A stretch of 64,000 nucleotides of DNA from Paraburkholderia sejongensis (lineage in GTDB: Bacteria; Pseudomonadota; Gammaproteobacteria; Burkholderiales; Burkholderiaceae). The translations under genes were made by a program, and so were the position numbers. The DNA lies in contig NZ_JAJITD010000006.1 in assembly GCF_020880815.1 (NCBI RefSeq), positions 310,001 to 374,000 of the forward strand, given 5' to 3'. Shown piece by piece: positions 56,776 through 64,000 of this stretch; the first letter of the stretch is position 1, and each line of letters starts with the position of its first letter. A model generated the notes under the pieces. The model was not told where the DNA came from. It was given only the letters and a program-made list of their open reading frames with translations, and ran no database searches.

Positions 56776-56837
56776 CTTGACTCTCTCATCAGTGTCAGGG
56801 TTGAGACTAGGTGCACCGACCCTCTCAGGAAAAGCAA
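56776..56837 (+). promoter_or_regulatory. MerR-type promoter candidate for the hydrolase pair
   Basis: A -35-like TTGACT at 56777-56782 with about 19 bp to a TGAGACT stretch, near the over-long spacing of MerR-activated promoters. TCTCA (56783 region) and TGAGA (56802 region) are partly symmetric. It lies between the divergent MerR gene and ATG 56837. Confidence 0.4.
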
Positions 56838-57745
56838 TGAGCTTACGAACGTACCCTCGGTTTTTCATTTCCGCATTCTCTGCGGCGACGCTGTTCGCGT
56901 GCACACCTGACGCGATCGCAGCGCCGACCAGCTATACGGTCACATCGACAAATGGAGTGAAGCTGGCGGTTCAGGAAAGCGGTAGCCCCAACGGCCCGCC
57001 GATTATTCTGGTGCATGGGCTGCTCGGCAGCCGCCTTAACTGGGAGCCGCAGGTACAGAGTCCCGAATTACGCCAATACAGAATCATTACTTACGATCTG
57101 CGCGGCCACGGACTGTCGGATAAGCCATCCGGCCCGGAGCCATATCACGACGGAAACCGTTGGGGGGACGATCTCGCCGCGGTGATCGCGGGCTCGCACG
57201 CGCGCAAGCCCGTCGTGGTCGGCTGGTCGCTCGGCGGTGTGGTGATATCGAACTACCTTGCGAAGTTTGGCGATCGTGCAATCGCGGGCGCTGTGTATGT
57301 CGACGGCGTGGTGGAGCTTGCGCCGGGTCAGATCGTCGATCATCCCGAGGTTTACCGGGACATGAATTCACCCGACCTGAAGACGCATCTCGACGGTGAG
57401 CGCACCTTCGTCGGCCTATGTTTCAACCATCGGCCTGACGCCGACACGTTCGACCGGCTGCTCGCAAACGCAGCCATGGCATCGTGGGACATGCAAAAGG
57501 AAGTGCCGACGATGACGGTCTTCGCCGCGGAAGGGCTCGGCAAGGCGCACGTTCCGTTGCTCTTCATCTACGGTGGTCACGACGCGCTAGTCGACACGCG
57601 AACGACGCTGGCTCGAGCGGCTGAGCTGAATCCGCGCATCATGAGCAAGGTGTACGCGGACTCGGGTCACGCACCGTTCATCGAGGAAGCCGCGCGTTTC
57701 AATCACGATCTGGCTGAGTTCGTCAGGTCGGCTTCTCAGCAATGA
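56837..57745 (+). CDS. Exported alpha/beta hydrolase
   Basis: A 302-residue alpha/beta hydrolase with a signal peptide (about 1-30, possible lipobox Leu-Phe-Ala-Cys, or cleavage after Ala-Ile-Ala-Ala). His-Gly-Leu-Leu-Gly gives the oxyanion hole, Gly-Trp-Ser-Leu-Gly-Gly the nucleophile elbow with Ser, and Asp-Ser-Gly-His-Ala-Pro the catalytic His. Substrate unknown; the export suggests a periplasmic ester or lactone. ATG 56837 chosen over TTG 56777. Confidence 0.85.
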   Translation: MSLRTYPRFFISAFSAATLFACTPDAIAAPTSYTVTSTNGVKLAVQESGSPNGPPIILVHGLLGSRLNWEPQVQSPELRQYRIITYDLRGHGLSDKPSGPEPYHDGNRWGDDLAAVIAGSHARKPVVVGWSLGGVVISNYLAKFGDRAIAGAVYVDGVVELAPGQIVDHPEVYRDMNSPDLKTHLDGERTFVGLCFNHRPDADTFDRLLANAAMASWDMQKEVPTMTVFAAEGLGKAHVPLLFIYGGHDALVDTRTTLARAAELNPRIMSKVYADSGHAPFIEEAARFNHDLAEFVRSASQQ

Positions 57746-57770
57746 AGTCACGTGTTACGAGGAGATAATC

Positions 57771-58670
57771 ATGGCGTATGAAGTCGAGCAGGACTTCTTT
57801 CCAGGTTTCGCGAGGCTCGACGTCGAAGCGGGTGACGTCTGGTTTCGCGGCAGGATCGGCGGGAGCGGACCGCCGGTTCTGCTGCTGCACGGCTACCCGC
57901 AGACTCATGTTGCGTGGCGATTGATTTCGCCAACGCTCGCGAGGTCGCATACCGTCATCGCGCCGGATCTGCCGGGATACGGGGACAGCCGGACCCACCA
58001 CGATCAGCCGAGATGGACCAAACGTCGCGTAGCCGCTGCGCTCGTGGCGTTGATGAATCGGCTCGGGCACGAGCGATTTGCCGTGGTCGGGCACGACCGC
58101 GGTGCTCGCGCGGGATACCGGCTTGCGCTGGATCATCCGCAACGCGTCTGCGCGTATGCTTCGCTGACCGTCATACCCACGCTGGATGCGTTCGCTAGCG
58201 TCGACAAGTCCTTTGCGCTGAACGCCTGGCACTGGTTCTTTCTGGCGCAGCCGGGCGATCTGCCGGAGCGGATGCTTGCGGCTGATCCCGACGCTTATCT
58301 CGACACTGCCCTGGCGAAGATGGCGGGCGGTCTCGAGCGGATCGATCCCTTGGCCCTCGACGCCTATCGAACGGCGTTCAGGGATCCGCACGTGCGCCAC
58401 GCCATGTGCGAAGACTATCGCGCCGCTGCTTTCGAGGACCAGGAGCACGATGCGAGCGATCTTGCGGCGGGCCGAAAACTCACCTGTCCGGTCTTGGTAC
58501 TGTGGAGTGAGAGGGAACAGCAGGCGAGAAGCGGATTGCCCATCGACGCTTGGTCCCGATGGGCAACGAACGTGACGGGAAAGGGGTTGCCCGGCGGCCA
58601 TCTGCTTCCCGAGGATGCGCCGAATGAGGTGTTGACGTCTCTTAACAATTTCCTGGTCGGAAAGTTCTAG
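57771..58670 (+). CDS. Fluoroacetate-dehalogenase-like alpha/beta hydrolase
   Basis: A 299-residue cytosolic alpha/beta hydrolase with the haloacid/epoxide-hydrolase architecture. His40-Gly-Tyr-Pro-Gln forms the oxyanion region; nucleophile Asp109 in Gly-His-Asp-Arg-Gly-Ala-Arg gives Asp109-Arg110-Arg113; His154-Trp155 matches the halide-binding pair; the base His lies near residue 280 (Gly-Gly-His-Leu-Leu). In fluoroacetate dehalogenase an Asp sits before Ile-x-Pro-Thr after strand six. Here that residue is Thr133, so the triad acid may come from another place, and dehalogenase activity is uncertain. It is codirectional with the previous hydrolase. Confidence 0.8.
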   Translation: MAYEVEQDFFPGFARLDVEAGDVWFRGRIGGSGPPVLLLHGYPQTHVAWRLISPTLARSHTVIAPDLPGYGDSRTHHDQPRWTKRRVAAALVALMNRLGHERFAVVGHDRGARAGYRLALDHPQRVCAYASLTVIPTLDAFASVDKSFALNAWHWFFLAQPGDLPERMLAADPDAYLDTALAKMAGGLERIDPLALDAYRTAFRDPHVRHAMCEDYRAAAFEDQEHDASDLAAGRKLTCPVLVLWSEREQQARSGLPIDAWSRWATNVTGKGLPGGHLLPEDAPNEVLTSLNNFLVGKF

Positions 58671-58757
58671 CGTTGGACTCTCTGCCGCCGACACAGTTTG
58701 TGCAAGACGCAGGGAAAAACGTCGCTCGCTGACCAGGTGCCCGGCGCAACACGCGCG

Positions 58758-58793
58758 AAAAAAAAGCCGGCACGCGAGGACGCATACCGGCTT
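58758..58793 (-). terminator. Rho-independent terminator of the glucose dehydrogenase gene
   Basis: On the minus strand AAGCCGG (58793-58787) and CCGGCTT (58770-58764) form a stem with an inner part GCGT/GCGT, followed by eight T. It lies about 44 bp after the gcd stop. Confidence 0.75.
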
Positions 58794-58836
58794 GCAGGCG
58801 TGACGTGCCAGAGGCACGTCATCGCCGATCGGCAGA

Positions 58837-61272
58837 TTATTGCTTCGGCAACGCGTAAGACATCACGTAGTCGCCCTGCTTCGTGCCAAGCGAACCGTGG
58901 CCGCCCGCGACGATCAGCACATATTGGCGACCGTCCGCGCCCATATAGGTCATCGGATTGGCCTGGCCGCCGGCCGGCAGGCGGCCTTCCCACAACTGCT
59001 TTCCGTTGCTCACGTCATAGGCGCGCAGGTAGTAGTCGAGCGTGCCGCCGAGGAACGTCACGCCACCGGCTGTCGAGACCATCCCGCCGAGCGACGGCAC
59101 GCCAAGCGGCAACGGAATCGGCAGCGGCGCGCTGTCGCGAACGGTGCCGTTCTTGTGCTTCCAGATGACCTGATTGGTCGTCAGGTCGACCGCCGCCACG
59201 TAGCCCCACGGCGGCGCCTGGCACGGAATGCCCCACGGCGCGAGCAGCGGCGACATCGCCACGGCATAAGGCGCACCCGTATTCGGATGGATGCCCGCGG
59301 TTTCGCTCGTCGACTCGTTGCCGCTGCCGACCTTTTCGCGTGGGATCAACGTGTCGTAAAAGGCCATCGCGTCAGGATTCACCAGTGCGATCTGGCGCAC
59401 CGGATCGACGGAAATGCCGCCCCAGTCGAACACGCCGAAATTGCCCGGATAGACGATCGAACCTTGCTCCGAAGGAGGCGTAAACGGCCCCTCGTAGCGC
59501 AGCGACTTGAACTTGATGCGGCACCAGAGCATGTCGAACGGCGTCGTGCCCCACATCGACGCTTCGGTCAACGGTTCCGGCATGAAATTGATCGCCGAAA
59601 GCGGCTGGGTCGGCGAAGTATGGTCGTCCGGAATCGTCGTCGCCGGACGCGGTACTTCCGCGATCGGCACGAGCGGCTCGCCCGTCAAACGGTTGAGCAC
59701 ATAAATCGAGCCTTGCTTCGTACTCGCAAGCAACGCGGGTTTCACACCGTCCGCCGTCTTGATGTCCATGAGCGTCGGTTGACCACCGACGTCCATGTCC
59801 CACAGGTCATGGTGCGTGAACTGATAATTCCATGCGACCTTGCCGTTTTCGACGTGCAATGCCACGACGCCGGCGCTGAATTTCTCCGAAGCCGGCGTGC
59901 GGTTGCCACCCCACTGATCGGGCATCTGGTTGCCGAGCGGCAGATAAACGAGGCCGTTCTTTTCGTCGACACTCATCACCGACCACATGTTCGGCGAGTT
60001 GCGCACGTAGTGCTGGCCCGGCTTCAATGGTTCGGTTGCGTCAGGATTGCCGGAATCCCAGTTCCATACGAGATGACCGTCGCTCACGTCGAATGCGCGC
60101 ACGACGCCCGACGGTTCCGTCGTTGAGTAGTTATCCGTAACATGGCCTCCGATGATCACGAGGTTTCGCGTGATCGCAGGCGGCGAAGTCGAATAGTAGC
60201 CGCCCGGCATCACTGTACCGTCGAGGTTCTTCGTCAGCAGGTTGACCGTGCCCTTATCGCCGAAGCCTTCGCAAACCTTGCCGGTATCGGCGTTGATGGC
60301 GATGAGGCGCGCATCGGCGGTCGGCAGATAAATTCGGCGCGGACACTGTTGGTCGGTCGTGCTCGCCTTCACGGCGGCATTACCACCCGGGGCGCTCACG
60401 GCTGCCGCGCTCTGCGCATAAGCTGCGGCGTCGTAGTAGGACACGCCGCGGCACGTCATGTGCTCCCAGTTCTTGAAGGTGCCCGTCGGGCTCTGGATCT
60501 GCGGATCGAAATCCCACAGCTGCTTGCCGGTTGTCGCGTCGAGCGCGATCACGCGGCTGTGCGGCGTGCAGACGTAAAGCGTGTTATCGATCTTGAGCGG
60601 CGTATTCTCATACGTCGTTTCGCTCGGATCGTTCGGACCGGCTACGTCACCCGTACGGAAGCTCCAGGCGAGTTCCAGTTTGCCCGCGTTTGCCGGCGTG
60701 ATTTGCGTTAGCGGGGAATAGCGCTGGCCGGACGGCGAGCGGCCGAATGCCTGCCAATCGCCGTCAGCCTGCTTCGGTGCGGCGGTGGCCACGCTGGTGC
60801 CCGTGCGTTCGAGCTGGCCCGTCACGCCGTGCGGATTGGTGAACAGGCTGACCACGCCGACCGCCGCGGAGACGATGAGTGCTCCGCCGAGAGCGACGCC
60901 GCCGTTGCGCTTCTCATCGTCGGGTGCGCCGAGACGATTACGCACGAACGGCAGCAACAGCCACAAGCCCATGATGAACCAGACATCGAGGCGCGGCAGC
61001 AATTGCCACCAGTCGAGCTTGACTTCGACGAGCGCCCAGACGGTGCTCGCCAGCAGAAACACCGCGAACAGGAAAAGCGCCGAACGTCGCGCGGCGAGCA
61101 TCAAAGCGCCCGTCACGATAACGACGACGCCCGCAATCAGGTAATAAGGCGATCCGCCGAGGCTGACGAGCTTGATACCGCCAATCGCGGTGAAAAGCCC
61201 GATCAGAATGAATAGCGCAGCAGAAATGCGCAAAGCCGTGCGCGACTTCGGCACGGGTGCAGTGGTCCCCAT
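58837..61272 (-). CDS. gcd: Membrane-bound PQQ-dependent glucose dehydrogenase
   Basis: An 811-residue quinoprotein. About five N-terminal membrane helices (residues 15-135) anchor an eight-bladed PQQ propeller; Trp-Gln-Ala-Phe-Gly-Arg starts the periplasmic part, and Gly-Gly-x repeats with Gly-Gly-His and a final Gly-Gly-His-Gly-Ser-Leu near the PQQ site are typical. It oxidises aldoses to aldonic acids in the periplasm with electrons to ubiquinone. PQQ biosynthesis genes are not in the window. A related quinate-type dehydrogenase is the alternative, but length and sequence fit glucose dehydrogenase. Confidence 0.85.
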   Translation of the reverse strand: MGTTAPVPKSRTALRISAALFILIGLFTAIGGIKLVSLGGSPYYLIAGVVVIVTGALMLAARRSALFLFAVFLLASTVWALVEVKLDWWQLLPRLDVWFIMGLWLLLPFVRNRLGAPDDEKRNGGVALGGALIVSAAVGVVSLFTNPHGVTGQLERTGTSVATAAPKQADGDWQAFGRSPSGQRYSPLTQITPANAGKLELAWSFRTGDVAGPNDPSETTYENTPLKIDNTLYVCTPHSRVIALDATTGKQLWDFDPQIQSPTGTFKNWEHMTCRGVSYYDAAAYAQSAAAVSAPGGNAAVKASTTDQQCPRRIYLPTADARLIAINADTGKVCEGFGDKGTVNLLTKNLDGTVMPGGYYSTSPPAITRNLVIIGGHVTDNYSTTEPSGVVRAFDVSDGHLVWNWDSGNPDATEPLKPGQHYVRNSPNMWSVMSVDEKNGLVYLPLGNQMPDQWGGNRTPASEKFSAGVVALHVENGKVAWNYQFTHHDLWDMDVGGQPTLMDIKTADGVKPALLASTKQGSIYVLNRLTGEPLVPIAEVPRPATTIPDDHTSPTQPLSAINFMPEPLTEASMWGTTPFDMLWCRIKFKSLRYEGPFTPPSEQGSIVYPGNFGVFDWGGISVDPVRQIALVNPDAMAFYDTLIPREKVGSGNESTSETAGIHPNTGAPYAVAMSPLLAPWGIPCQAPPWGYVAAVDLTTNQVIWKHKNGTVRDSAPLPIPLPLGVPSLGGMVSTAGGVTFLGGTLDYYLRAYDVSNGKQLWEGRLPAGGQANPMTYMGADGRQYVLIVAGGHGSLGTKQGDYVMSYALPKQ

Positions 61273-61350
61273 AGGGCAAACTCCTTCACTGGAAAAACAG
61301 AATCGCCGTCAACTCGCGCAGCCGGTGTGAGTCGCGCGAGTCAGCGGCTT

Positions 61351-62454
61351 TTAGAACATGTGCATCATTCCGACATAGGCGCCGGTCTGCGATTGGCCCG
61401 CAAGCGGGCTCGTCGGCGAGCTCGAATCGCGCGGCGTGGCGAACACCGAGAACGTGCCGTTCTTGCTGTTGTTCACGTACGCGACCGTGCCGTAGAGGAA
61501 CGTGCGCTGGCTCAGGTTGTAGGTAGTACCGAGCGCATAGAGCATCGCGTGGCTGCCCGGATCGTGCGCCACGTCCCCCGCGCCGTCGCCTACGTGGATA
61601 TAGAAACCCGCAGCCGTCACGGCCCATTTCGGCGTGGCCTGGTACGTCGCGCCGAGCCAGTAGTGGTCGGCGCGATCCGCGAGCCCGGCGGGTGTATCGG
61701 GCGCGAAGTAATGCGTGTACGCGGCCTGGAACTTGAACTTCTGTACGCGCAGGTTGCCGCCTACGAAGTATTCGCGCGAAGCCTGGAAGATATTCGAGAG
61801 GCGTCCGTTCGAATCACGCAGTTCGTCGTAGATGCCGCGCACGTCGAAAAGCGGCGAGTGATACGTGAGCATGATGCCGTTCGAGCGCCCGAACTCGCCG
61901 GCGGCGCCGTTGTTAAAGCCGCTCGCCTGGTTGCCGAACGCATACTGCCCTTGCAGATCGAAGCCGTTCCACACCGGGCTGTGATATTCGACGTTGTTGC
62001 TCGTCTGTTGCCAGCTGCGCCCGCGCACGAGCGAAGCCGACGACACGGCCTGCTGCACGAACGGATCGAATTCCCAGATGCCGTCGCTATCGATGAAAAG
62101 ATTGCGACCGGCCTGCAATTGGCCCCACGTTTCATTCTTGATACCGGCATAGGCGCGGCGCGAGAACATCCGGCCGCCGCCTGACGTGCCGTTCATGATC
62201 TGTAGCCCGGTTTCGAGATTGAATATCGCGGCTGTGCCCCCACCGAGATCCTCGCTACCCTTGAGGCCGAACATGCTCGTGCCCCAGTTGCCGCCCTCGG
62301 CACTCCAGAGGCTCGAACTGCCGCCGTTACCATTCGCAATGTGATTCAGGTATTCGATACCGCCGTCGACGCGGCCATACAGCACGACGCTCGACTGTGC
62401 CGATGCGGCCGAACTGGCAACGAGCAGAGCGATAGAGCCCAATTGTTTTTTCAC
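61351..62454 (-). CDS. Gram-negative porin (Burkholderia OmpC-like)
   Basis: A 367-residue outer-membrane beta-barrel with a signal peptide (about 1-19, Ala-Ser-Ala-Gln) and the family start Ser-Ser-Val-Val-Leu-Tyr-Gly-Arg-Val-Asp-Gly-Gly. Phe-Gly-Leu-Lys-Gly-Ser-Glu-Asp-Leu-Gly-Gly-Gly-Thr-Ala follows, and the chain ends in His-Met-Phe with a terminal Phe needed for outer-membrane insertion. It is upstream of and codirectional with gcd, with a 78-bp gap. Cotranscription is possible. Confidence 0.92.
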   Translation of the reverse strand: MKKQLGSIALLVASSAASAQSSVVLYGRVDGGIEYLNHIANGNGGSSSLWSAEGGNWGTSMFGLKGSEDLGGGTAAIFNLETGLQIMNGTSGGGRMFSRRAYAGIKNETWGQLQAGRNLFIDSDGIWEFDPFVQQAVSSASLVRGRSWQQTSNNVEYHSPVWNGFDLQGQYAFGNQASGFNNGAAGEFGRSNGIMLTYHSPLFDVRGIYDELRDSNGRLSNIFQASREYFVGGNLRVQKFKFQAAYTHYFAPDTPAGLADRADHYWLGATYQATPKWAVTAAGFYIHVGDGAGDVAHDPGSHAMLYALGTTYNLSQRTFLYGTVAYVNNSKNGTFSVFATPRDSSSPTSPLAGQSQTGAYVGMMHMF

Positions 62455-63110
62455 ATCAACTCCTCGATAGTCTGCATTCTTGCGAGTTTCACGCGCGCAT
62501 CGTCGTGAACATCGAATTAGCCCGATTCATTCGGTGTCCCCGTGAATCGTTCGCGGCGCGCGATAATTACATAAGTCGCAATAGACTATTTCCATCTTCT
62601 TTTTCCCGCACCAGGCGCAACGGGGCGCAACTATAGCAGCGCGCAGATAAACCTGCAGTTGAAATTCCTATATCTTTTTCGCGCTGGCGTCCCAAGTATT
62701 TCCTCATGCCCCACGCCCTGCTTAAACGATTTCGAGTCGCCAATTACGTTTAACACCCGAACTTGTCGCGCTGCGCGCCCGGGACGCGAGGCTGCTGATG
62801 CGGCGGGTTGTGGCGCCCTTGAGCCGGGCGCCTACGCGTCTCGCCAGGTTTGCCCCGCTTGAAATGGAAACCCACGAAGCGGCACGCTGCGAAACAGAAG
62901 GATGCATCCCGCCATAAAAGCGCTTTGCAAAAAGACGGCTTCTTCGCAATTCGGGGGAGTACTTCGAGCAGAGGCAAGGTGTCGTGGATAGCGAAAACAG
63001 CCAACTACTAGCGGAGACAAATACCGGCGTGCCTTCTGCAAAGCGGGGGCTTTGACGCCTGACCGCGTCCGTCCGCTCTTGCCACAGTCATTGCAAGCAG
63101 GCATGCCGCT
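62455..63110. other. 656-bp non-coding stretch upstream of the porin
   Basis: The first ~150 bp next to the porin are AT-rich (for example GCGATAATTACATAAGTC and an AT block near 62580) and should hold its promoter. The remaining sequence has no convincing gene; small minus-strand ORFs have Cys/Arg/Phe-rich composition unlike real proteins here. The segment 62760-63060 has even composition and may be a decayed or repeated element. Confidence 0.5.
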
Positions 63111-63362
63111 TCAACGTTCTATGACCTCGCCCGACCAGATGTGATCGAACGCAGCGCCGGCTTCCCGCTGCACCTTGCGGACGGTTTCCGCGTCCGGGGC
63201 ATCGTATTCGCAGATCATATGTCTGCGATCGACGGAAACCACACTGCGCTTCCAGACGACGCCGTACATTTCGCTGCACGGTGCGAGGCGGTCTTCCACC
63301 ACGGACAGATCCGCATCCGACTGTGGAGTCGGAAAGCTCCTTTCAACGACGACGTGCGACAT
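63111..63362 (-). CDS. DUF4242-family small protein
   Basis: An 83-residue protein with the DUF4242 pattern: Val-Val-Val-Glu-Arg-Ser-Phe-Pro, a central Val-Val-Trp-Lys-Arg-Ser-Val-Val-Ser-Val-Asp, Met-Ile-Cys-Glu-Tyr-Asp-Ala-Pro-Asp-Ala, and a C-terminal helix ending His-Ile-Trp-Ser. The family is of uncertain function; some members bind metal. It lies 42 bp after a large TPR protein gene on the same strand and is likely in the same unit. Confidence 0.78.
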   Translation of the reverse strand: MSHVVVERSFPTPQSDADLSVVEDRLAPCSEMYGVVWKRSVVSVDRRHMICEYDAPDAETVRKVQREAGAAFDHIWSGEVIER

Positions 63363-63404
63363 GGCAAGGCTCCGTTCGGCGAGAGAAACCGTATCGGCCG
63401 CAAT

Positions 63405-64000
63405 TCAATCCGCTTGCGTTTGAACGATCGTTGTAGTCGCGGGGTAGCGCTTATGGAGCCGTTGTAATGCTGCCTGGCTCCTGGGCGAGATCGGCTCGCC
63501 GGCTAGCAACTCACGCAATGAGGCGAGAAGGGACTCGGCGGATTCCAACTCGCTTCCCACGAGCGCTGCCTCGACCAGTACTGATGTCGCAACGATTCTC
63601 CCGGTCGGTGAGTTCAGGATTTCCGCTGCCTCGAGCGCTTCCCGCGCGTGAACAATTGCACGCTCGCTTGCTTGACGGTCCAGACAAGTCAGCGCCAGCT
63701 CGCTGAGGACATAACAGAGATGCCGCTTGTCGTCCGCCTCGCGCAATGCGCCGAGCCCTTCGAACCCAGCGTCGCGCACGTCGCTTCCCGTCAGACGGAA
63801 CGACGCAATCGCGCTGAGAACTTCCGCATAAGGCGCGCCCGAGTATCCCATGCGTCGCGCGGCCACGACGATCGCGCCGGCCAACTGAGTGACTTGCAAG
63901 TAAGCGCCGCGCTCGAAATCGACGGTCGCGAGCCAGACGAGACACTGATACTCACGCCAATGGTCCCCGATCGCCCGCGCCTGCCGCACCGCGTCGTTCA
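63405..64000 (-). CDS. C-terminal part of a TPR-rich regulatory protein (cut by window end)
   Basis: The frame is open to the right edge, so only the C-terminal ~198 residues are seen. They form antiparallel helix pairs typical of tetratricopeptide-like repeats (Glu-Tyr-Gln-Cys-Leu-Val-Trp-Leu-Ala, Leu-Ser-Glu-Leu-Ala-Leu-Thr-Cys-Leu, Ala-Arg-Glu-Ala-Leu-Glu-Ala-Ala-Glu). This is the pattern of the C-terminus of large AAA/TPR signalling proteins such as adenylate-cyclase-linked or AfsR-like regulators, often paired with DUF4242 genes. The family cannot be fixed without the N-terminus. Confidence 0.6.
   Translation of the reverse strand, partial: NDAVRQARAIGDHWREYQCLVWLATVDFERGAYLQVTQLAGAIVVAARRMGYSGAPYAEVLSAIASFRLTGSDVRDAGFEGLGALREADDKRHLCYVLSELALTCLDRQASERAIVHAREALEAAEILNSPTGRIVATSVLVEAALVGSELESAESLLASLRELLAGEPISPRSQAALQRLHKRYPATTTIVQTQAD

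Noticed and set aside
62722..63104. Small minus-strand ORFs upstream of the porin
   Set aside because: Overlapping frames with unusual Cys, Arg and Trp content, no start signals; left as non-coding.

Overview
The window reads as a chromosomal accessory region of a Burkholderiaceae bacterium of the Paraburkholderia/Caballeronia type. The signs are high GC with strong third-position GC, many LysR, GntR and MarR regulators, an OmpC-like porin of the Burkholderia kind, a membrane PQQ glucose dehydrogenase, and a gene set for breakdown of the plant hormone indole-3-acetate (IAA). The assignment rests on gene content and sequence style, not on a database search. No tRNA, rRNA, CRISPR array or intact transposase was seen.

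Region 1 (1-15.1 kb) is an iac-type IAA catabolic island. It has the flavin monooxygenase iacA with iacB, iacI, iacH and iacE in one operon; the Rieske oxygenase iacCD followed by a fused double 4-oxalocrotonate tautomerase; the oxygenase reductase iacF; and the flavin reductase iacG. Control probably comes from a PAS histidine kinase, a FixJ-type response regulator and two related LysR proteins. An MHS-type MFS carrier is a candidate importer. A chromosomal ccdAB toxin-antitoxin pair sits inside the island. No catechol ring-cleavage genes are present, so catechol would be used elsewhere.

Region 2 (15.3-33.3 kb) is a second catabolic cluster with divergent arms. The minus arm has MarR, GntR, a gamma-glutamyltransferase-family Ntn hydrolase and an oxalate/formate-type MFS carrier. 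The plus arm has a cyclic amidohydrolase, a three-subunit molybdenum hydroxylase, a CoxG-like protein, a DUF1116 protein, an amidase and a phytanoyl-CoA-dioxygenase-like enzyme. A polar amino-acid ABC importer and a second MarR close it. This looks like a route for an N-heterocycle or cyclic ureide/amide, possibly ending in oxamate and oxalate. The substrate is unknown and this is the best candidate for an undescribed pathway.

Region 3 (33.3-43.5 kb) is a patchwork of gene remnants, intergenic repeats, a BON-domain protein, an SDR, a ParDE-like toxin-antitoxin pair, and a LysR / CoA-transferase / HMG-CoA-lyase / MFS module. Two repeat families stand out. One is a motif close to AAGGTGAGGATTTTCGGGAG, with seven dispersed copies at 34.6-35.4 kb and a four-copy 28-bp tandem array on the other strand at 15.1 kb. 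The other is a ~94-bp unit present three times at 41.8-42.2 kb, each copy with a GTTGTCCAC/GTGGACAAC dyad.

Region 4 (43.5-64 kb) has an orphan branched-chain-type binding protein, a P5C-type dehydrogenase with a divergent GntR, a GGDEF/EAL protein, two exported proteins, an SDR, a GNAT-Nudix fusion, LysR with a quinone reductase, MerR with two alpha/beta hydrolases, glucose dehydrogenase, a porin, a DUF4242 protein and the end of a TPR-rich protein cut by the window edge.
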